Below are positions 5,553 to 8,615 of a stretch of 8,615 bases of DNA, in pieces; position 1 is the first letter of the stretch, and every line of letters starts with the position of its first letter. The stretch is from an uncultured bacterium (GTDB lineage: Bacteria > Patescibacteriota > Minisyncoccia > Moranbacterales > GWC2-37-73). The notes beneath the pieces were generated by a model. It saw nothing but the letters and a program-made list of their open reading frames with translations, did not search any database and was not told where the DNA came from. The DNA lies in NCBI GenBank assembly GCA_903866285.1, contig CAIPMZ010000018.1:1-8615 (forward strand), given 5' to 3'. Both the position numbers and the translations under genes were made by a program.

Positions 5553-5674
5553 GTTATAAAGTTATAAAGTTCATAACGTTCAAAACGTGAAAATAAGTAA
5601 AGCAATAAAGTAGTAAAGTAGTAAAGTTAGTATGTTTGTATGACTAAATGTTTAAATGATTAAATGCTTTTATG
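5553..5674 (+). repeat. 8-bp periodic array ending in the rplI start codon
   Basis: The whole stretch before rplI is built of ~8-bp words in three consecutive families. First, GTTATAAA at 5553 and 5561, drifting to GTTCATAAC- and GTTCAAAAC-type units (8-9 bp). Second, TAAAG at 5598, 5606, 5614 and 5622, exactly 8 bp apart (units such as GTAAAGTA). Third, ATG at 5632, 5640, 5648, 5656, 5664 and 5672, again exactly 8 bp apart, with units ATGTTTGT, ATGACTAA, ATGTTTAA, ATGATTAA and ATGCTTTT; the ATG at 5672 is the rplI start itself. There is no Shine-Dalgarno. TTAAAT at 5660-5665, six bases before the start, could serve as a -10 box for a leaderless transcript. Confidence 0.85.
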
Positions 5675-6103
5675 AAAATTATTTTATTACAAGACGTTAA
5701 AAATATCGGCAAAAAAGGACAAATCAAAGAAGTTCCGGATGGGTACGCTCGTAACTTCTTGCTGGCCAAAAAGTTAGCAACCGTTGCAACTTCAGGCGCA
5801 GTCGTCATCGCGCAAAAGGAAGCAGAAAAAAAGGAGCTTATTTTGAAAGAGCAGAAAGCTCAGACTCAGAAATTAGCTGACGCCCTCAATAAAAAAGAAA
5901 TTATTATTAAGGCTCGTTCTAAAGATGGCAAACTCTTTGGTTCAATTACCGCCAAGGATATCGTCAGCGAAATTAGCAAATTAAAACTAGACGTCCCAGA
6001 AAAAGCTATTGCAGTAGGACATCTGCGCGAACTCGGATCGCATGAGGTTAAAATAAACCTAGCTCACGGCCTTAGCGTTAAGCTTAATGTCATAATTGAA
6101 TAA
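5672..6103 (+). CDS. rplI: 50S ribosomal protein L9 (bL9)
   Basis: bL9 binds 23S rRNA near the L1 stalk base and projects from the large subunit, helping reading-frame maintenance. The N-terminal domain carries the family signature: G13-x2-G16, V21-P-D-G24-Y25, N28-F29-L30 and the strongly conserved MKIILLQDVKNIGKKG start. Residues about 41-75 are the long Lys/Glu-rich connecting helix; the C-terminal domain begins near 76 and contains KLFGSITAKDI (87-97). Length 143 aa is close to the usual 147-150. The start is fixed by the conserved first residues. Its usual partners rpsF, ssb and rpsR are not adjacent here. L9 is reported missing from some CPR lineages, so its presence may help place the genome. 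Confidence 0.97.
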   Translation: MKIILLQDVKNIGKKGQIKEVPDGYARNFLLAKKLATVATSGAVVIAQKEAEKKELILKEQKAQTQKLADALNKKEIIIKARSKDGKLFGSITAKDIVSEISKLKLDVPEKAIAVGHLRELGSHEVKINLAHGLSVKLNVIIE

Positions 6104-6113
6104 GTTTTCTAAA

Positions 6114-6125
6114 TAGTATATACTA
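6114..6125. repeat. 12-bp perfect palindrome after rplI
   Basis: TAGTATATACTA is a perfect palindrome 10 bp past the rplI stop, next to TTTATAGGGG. It could be an operator-like site or part of a promoter for the folded element that follows. It is short and made mostly of A/T, so chance is possible. Confidence 0.3.
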
Positions 6126-6162
6126 GTTTATAGGGGAAGTATCTTTCAACAATATCAAGCAA

Positions 6163-6200
6163 GCCAGTCCGCATCACTATGTGAAGCGTCGCGGGCAGGG
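6163..6200 (+). other. Folded RNA element preceding a terminator
   Basis: GTCCGC at 6167-6172 pairs with GCGGGC at 6191-6196 (one G-T wobble), extended outward by CC 6164-6165 with GG 6198-6199 across an A-A mismatch. Inside, TCAC 6174-6177 pairs with GTGA 6181-6184 around TAT. This GC-rich fold stands out from AT-rich surroundings and sits directly before the terminator at 6202-6221. It may be a small RNA of about 60-90 nt, a pyrG leader, or an elaborate rplI 3' end. GTCGC at 6188-6192 duplicates the left arm of the terminator and could compete for its right arm. It matches no RNA class I know. Confidence 0.4.
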
Positions 6201-6201
6201 G

Positions 6202-6221
6202 GTCGCTTTTGGCGACTTTTT
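6202..6221 (+). terminator. Intrinsic terminator between rplI and pyrG
   Basis: GTCGC (6202-6206) pairs with GCGAC (6212-6216) around a TTTTG loop and is followed at once by TTTTT (6217-6221). The stem is short (5 bp) but GC-rich. It would end the rplI transcript, or act as an attenuator if a promoter lies between rplI and this point. Confidence 0.7.
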
Positions 6222-6254
6222 GTGTAGGTTAAGAATTAATTAATCATACAAATT

Positions 6255-6343
6255 ACGCAAATAAATGCAACTAATGCTAATATGCAAACCTTGTTTCTTG
6301 CATATTCGTAGATTCGCATGCTATTCGTAGATTCGTATCGGTA
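6255..6343 (+). repeat. ATGC-word and ATTCGTAG-word arrays before pyrG
   Basis: Two word families. From 6255, ACGCAAA/ATGCAA-type words recur with ATG at 6265, 6274 and 6282 (steps of 9 and 8). Then ATTCG occurs at 6304, 6312, 6323 and 6331 (steps of 8, 11, 8), with ATTCGTAG exact at 6304-6311 and 6323-6330. The array ends in TTCGTATCGGTA (6332-6343), identical to the end of the galU leader array, 2 bp before the pyrG ATG. The 8-11-8 spacing is the same as in the inverted copy after rmlA (3601-3635). No Shine-Dalgarno is present. Confidence 0.78.
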
Positions 6344-6345
6344 TT

Positions 6346-7989
6346 ATGGAAAACAGAAAATACATTTTCGTGATGGGGGGAGTTATGAGTGGAGTTGGGA
6401 AGGGAATTACGACTTCTTCCATTGGGGCAATCTTGAAAGCGAGAGGTTATAAAGTAACGGCTCTAAAAATTGACCCTTATGTTAATGTGGACGCTGGCAC
6501 CATGAATCCGACCGAGCATGGGGAAGTTTTCGTCCTTGATGATGGAGACGAAACCGACCAAGATATGGGAAATTATGAGCGCTTTATGGACGTGCAACTG
6601 TCTCGAGAAAATTACATGACAACTGGTCGCGTTTATGAGTCAGTTATTCATCGTGAACGTAATTTGGAATACGGCGGGAGATGCGTTCAGGTTGTGCCGC
6701 ACATTCCCCTGGAAGTAATTGACCGAATCGTAAAAGCTTCAGAAAAAGATAAGTCCGAAATAACTATGATTGAAATTGGTGGAACGGTAGGTGAATATGA
6801 AAATATCCTTTTCCTGGAAACAATTCGGCTAATGAAAATTAAAAATCCTGATGACGTGCTTTCCGTGATGGTTAGTTACGTTCCGATGCCGAATAAAATC
6901 GGTGAGATGAAAACCAAGCCAACCCAACATGCCGTGCGAACAGTTAATGGTGCCGGAGTCCAACCAGATTTTATTATTGCGCGGAGCGAAGTCCCAATGG
7001 ACCAAAAACGCAAAGAGAAAATCTCCATGTTTTGCAACGTAGGCGAGGAATACGTCATTAGCGCCCCAGACGTCGATAATGTTTACGAAGTTTTGCTTAA
7101 TTTTGAACGTGATAATTTATCCGAATTAATTTTAAAGAAGTTACGCTTAGAAACTAGAACTTCCGACCTTTTGCAGTGGAAAAACTTAGTCGAAAAAATT
7201 AAAATGACTGAAGATAGTGTCACGATTGGGATTGTCGGTAAATATTTTGGCACGGGAGATTTTGTTTTATCTGATGCTTATCTATCAGTTATTGAAGCGA
7301 TTAAGCATGCTGGTTATCAAGCCGGAGTGAAAACCAAAATAGATTGGATTAACAGTGAACTTTTTGAAAAAGAGCCAGAAAAACTTGATTCGCTTTCGCA
7401 ATATGACGGAGTTTTGGTGCCAGGTGGCTTTGGTGGACGCGGGATTGAAGGAAAAATCAAAGCGATCCAATTTTGTCGAGAAAATAAAATTCCATTTTTA
7501 GGCATTTGCTATGGCATGCAACTAGCCGTGATTGAATATGCTCGCAACGTTTTGGGACTGGCTGATGCTAATACCACCGAAGTTAATCGCGAGACATCCA
7601 GCCCCGTCATTGATATCATGCCAGAGCAAAAAAAGAATTTAGAGGATGGAAATTATGGCGCTACGATGCGACTAGGAGCTTATCCAGCTAAACTTGAAGA
7701 GGGAACTATCGCCAAGAGTCTATACGGCCAAGCTGAAATTTCAGAGCGCCACAGGCATCGTTGGGAGGTTAGTCCGCAGTATCTTGAAAAGATTGAAACT
7801 GCCGGCCTGGTTTTCTCTGGCAAATCACCCGATGGAAAATTAATGGAAATCATTGAATTGCCAATTACTCAGCATCCTTTCTTTGTCGCCTCGCAATTCC
7901 ATCCCGAATTTAAATCAACTCCGCTCAAAGCCCATCCTTTATTTTTTGGTTTTGTCAGCGCCGCCAAGAAGCGAAGCGAGAAAAAGTAA
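6346..7989 (+). CDS. pyrG: CTP synthase
   Basis: Makes CTP from UTP, ATP and glutamine; cytosolic, the last step of de novo pyrimidine nucleotide synthesis. The N-terminal amidoligase domain (about 1-268) has the P-loop SGVGKGIT (15-22, K19), DPYVNVDAGTMNPTEHGEVFV (43-63), the metal ligands D71 and E143, and KTKPTQH (189-195). A linker (about 270-290) leads to a class I glutamine amidotransferase domain: oxyanion region PGGFGGRG (359-366), nucleophile C388 in GICYGMQ, and H519/E521 in FHPEF. Both halves are complete, and 547 aa is normal. VNVDAGTMNP and YERFMD resemble archaeal PyrG more than E. coli; GICYGMQ replaces the common GICLGMQ. The start is set by the conserved KYIFVMGGV a few residues in. 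Confidence 0.97.
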   Translation: MENRKYIFVMGGVMSGVGKGITTSSIGAILKARGYKVTALKIDPYVNVDAGTMNPTEHGEVFVLDDGDETDQDMGNYERFMDVQLSRENYMTTGRVYESVIHRERNLEYGGRCVQVVPHIPLEVIDRIVKASEKDKSEITMIEIGGTVGEYENILFLETIRLMKIKNPDDVLSVMVSYVPMPNKIGEMKTKPTQHAVRTVNGAGVQPDFIIARSEVPMDQKRKEKISMFCNVGEEYVISAPDVDNVYEVLLNFERDNLSELILKKLRLETRTSDLLQWKNLVEKIKMTEDSVTIGIVGKYFGTGDFVLSDAYLSVIEAIKHAGYQAGVKTKIDWINSELFEKEPEKLDSLSQYDGVLVPGGFGGRGIEGKIKAIQFCRENKIPFLGICYGMQLAVIEYARNVLGLADANTTEVNRETSSPVIDIMPEQKKNLEDGNYGATMRLGAYPAKLEEGTIAKSLYGQAEISERHRHRWEVSPQYLEKIETAGLVFSGKSPDGKLMEIIELPITQHPFFVASQFHPEFKSTPLKAHPLFFGFVSAAKKRSEKK

Positions 7990-7995
7990 TCAATA

Positions 7996-8030
7996 ACCAG
8001 TAACTAAGTTCCAATTGCTCTAGTTGTGGT
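7996..8030 (+). other. Imperfect hairpin after pyrG, not a clear terminator
   Basis: ACCA 7996-7999 pairs with TGGT 8027-8030 and AACTA 8002-8006 with TAGTT 8021-8025, around a 14-nt loop. No T run follows and the stem is weak, so pyrG and the Nudix gene may be co-transcribed. Chance complementarity is possible. Confidence 0.25.
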
Positions 8031-8049
8031 AAATGTTGTCTTTGTTTGG

Positions 8050-8124
8050 ATGCTTAGATGCTTGTTTAAATGCTTGCTTGAATGATTAAATGTTTGGATG
8101 CTTTTATGTTAAAATGACCTTATG
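8050..8124 (+). repeat. 8-bp ATG array ending in the Nudix start codon
   Basis: ATG occurs at 8050, 8058, 8070, 8082, 8090, 8098, 8106, 8114 and 8122: steps of 8, 12, 12, then five of 8. The units follow ATGNTTNN (ATGCTTAG, ATGATTAA, ATGTTTGG, ATGCTTTT, ATGTTAAA); the two 12-bp units carry an extra CTTG-type tetranucleotide. The last ATG is the Nudix start. ATGCTTTTATG here (8098-8108) is identical to the sequence at the rplI start. TAAAAT at 8110-8115 matches 5/6 of a -10 box and ends six bases before the start, as expected for a leaderless mRNA. Confidence 0.85.
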
Positions 8125-8615
8125 TCTGAAGAATATCTCGACCTTGTTGATGAAAATGGGAAATTAACCGGCGAAAAAGAACTTCGCAGTGTTTGCCATG
8201 CCAAAGGTTTATGGCATCGGACCGTGCGAATTTATTTGTTTAGGAAGAGGGATGATGAAGTAGAATTGCTAATTCATTCATTCTTGATCAAGAGGAGGAC
8301 AAACCCTAACATGTGGACTGCTTCATTCGGTGGACATATTAAGAGCGGTAGCACTGCCGAAGAATCAATCATAACTGAGCTTAAAGAGGAGATTAATTTA
8401 AATCTTGAAATAAAAAATTTAATTAAGGGATTTGATACGAGGTTTTGTATATCATATGATAGTATTGTTAACCATGAGTATACTTCTATTTTTTATTTGC
8501 CATACGATGACGATATTGAAAAACTAATTTTCAATGATGGAGAAATTCAGCAAGTCAAATGGAGCAGTCTTGAGCAGATTGAAAAAGCTATAATAAATAA
8601 TCCGACCAGGTGGTA
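8122..8615 (+). CDS. Nudix hydrolase, IPP-isomerase/YfcD-like, 3' end missing
   Basis: 164 residues are visible before the window ends. CHAKGLWHRTVRIYLF (25-40) and W65 followed by SFGGHIKSG match the YfcD/Idi-like branch of the Nudix superfamily; the C-terminal EIQQVKWSSLEQIEKAI (141-157) also fits. Nudix enzymes cleave nucleoside-diphosphate-linked compounds; the substrate cannot be read from the sequence. The Nudix box starts at G71 and keeps the metal-binding glutamates E86, E89 and E90 (TELKEEI), but the Glu of GX5E is S77, the Arg of REUXEE is T85, and the Gly near the end is N92. It may still be active, or have changed role. The ATG at 8122 is chosen because upstream ATGs in this frame meet stops (TAA at 8110) and the family sequence begins here. 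Co-transcription with pyrG is possible. Confidence 0.88.
   Translation, partial: MSEEYLDLVDENGKLTGEKELRSVCHAKGLWHRTVRIYLFRKRDDEVELLIHSFLIKRRTNPNMWTASFGGHIKSGSTAEESIITELKEEINLNLEIKNLIKGFDTRFCISYDSIVNHEYTSIFYLPYDDDIEKLIFNDGEIQQVKWSSLEQIEKAIINNPTRW

Noticed and set aside
5553..5674. CRISPR array
   Set aside because: The units are 8 bp with no unique spacers of 25-40 bp and no conserved 23-37 bp repeat; no cas gene is present.
316..7989. UGA recoded to glycine, as in some CPR groups
   Set aside because: All seven complete genes read through conserved glycines encoded by GGN and show no in-frame UGA at conserved positions; stops are TAA or TAG. Standard code suffices, although TGA is not used as a stop in these seven genes.

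Overview
The window is an AT-rich bacterial chromosome segment with eight genes, all on the + strand: rmlD, glyA, rmlA, galU, a two-TM protein of unknown function, rplI, pyrG and a Nudix hydrolase that runs off the right edge. A doubtful coding tail and a good terminator hairpin sit at the left edge. The content is housekeeping: nucleotide-sugar synthesis, one-carbon metabolism, ribosome and CTP synthesis. The mixed gene order, short proteins (265-277 aa RmlA, 143 aa L9), archaeal-flavoured CTP synthase N-terminus and lack of Shine-Dalgarno sequences suggest a Candidate Phyla Radiation (Patescibacteria) genome. That is inference; no rRNA or other decisive marker is present.

Layout: 1-118 holds the possible end of an upstream gene with an intrinsic terminator. 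119-315 is a leader with possible RNA structure and a 7-bp array. rmlD (316-1257), glyA (1371-2618), rmlA (2759-3592) and galU (3821-4690) follow with 113-228 bp gaps and no clear terminator until 4693-4720. After that terminator come a sigma70-like promoter, the membrane protein (4799-5527), rplI (5672-6103), a folded element plus terminator (6163-6221), pyrG (6346-7989) and the Nudix gene (8122 onward).

Functionally, RmlA and GalU both activate glucose-1-phosphate (to dTDP-glucose and UDP-glucose), and RmlD completes dTDP-L-rhamnose, so the left half serves surface polysaccharide synthesis. rmlB and rmlC are not in the window. GlyA supplies C1 units, PyrG makes CTP, and L9 is a ribosomal protein.

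The most unusual signal is between the genes. Nearly every gap is built of degenerate 7- or 8-bp tandem words, a different word family in most gaps, often running right up to the start codon. Before rplI six ATG triplets lie exactly 8 bp apart, the last being the rplI start; before the Nudix gene nine ATGs are spaced 8 or 12 bp apart, the last being its start. In the rmlD-glyA, glyA-rmlA and rmlA-galU gaps the word after the upstream stop returns as its reverse complement before the next start, giving inverted repeats (one a perfect 18-bp match). A REP/MITE-like nest of hairpins sits inside one of these gaps. The words shared by the galU and pyrG leaders show that the family is dispersed. I know of no named system that matches this; cyanobacterial heptanucleotide STRR repeats are the nearest analogy I can name.
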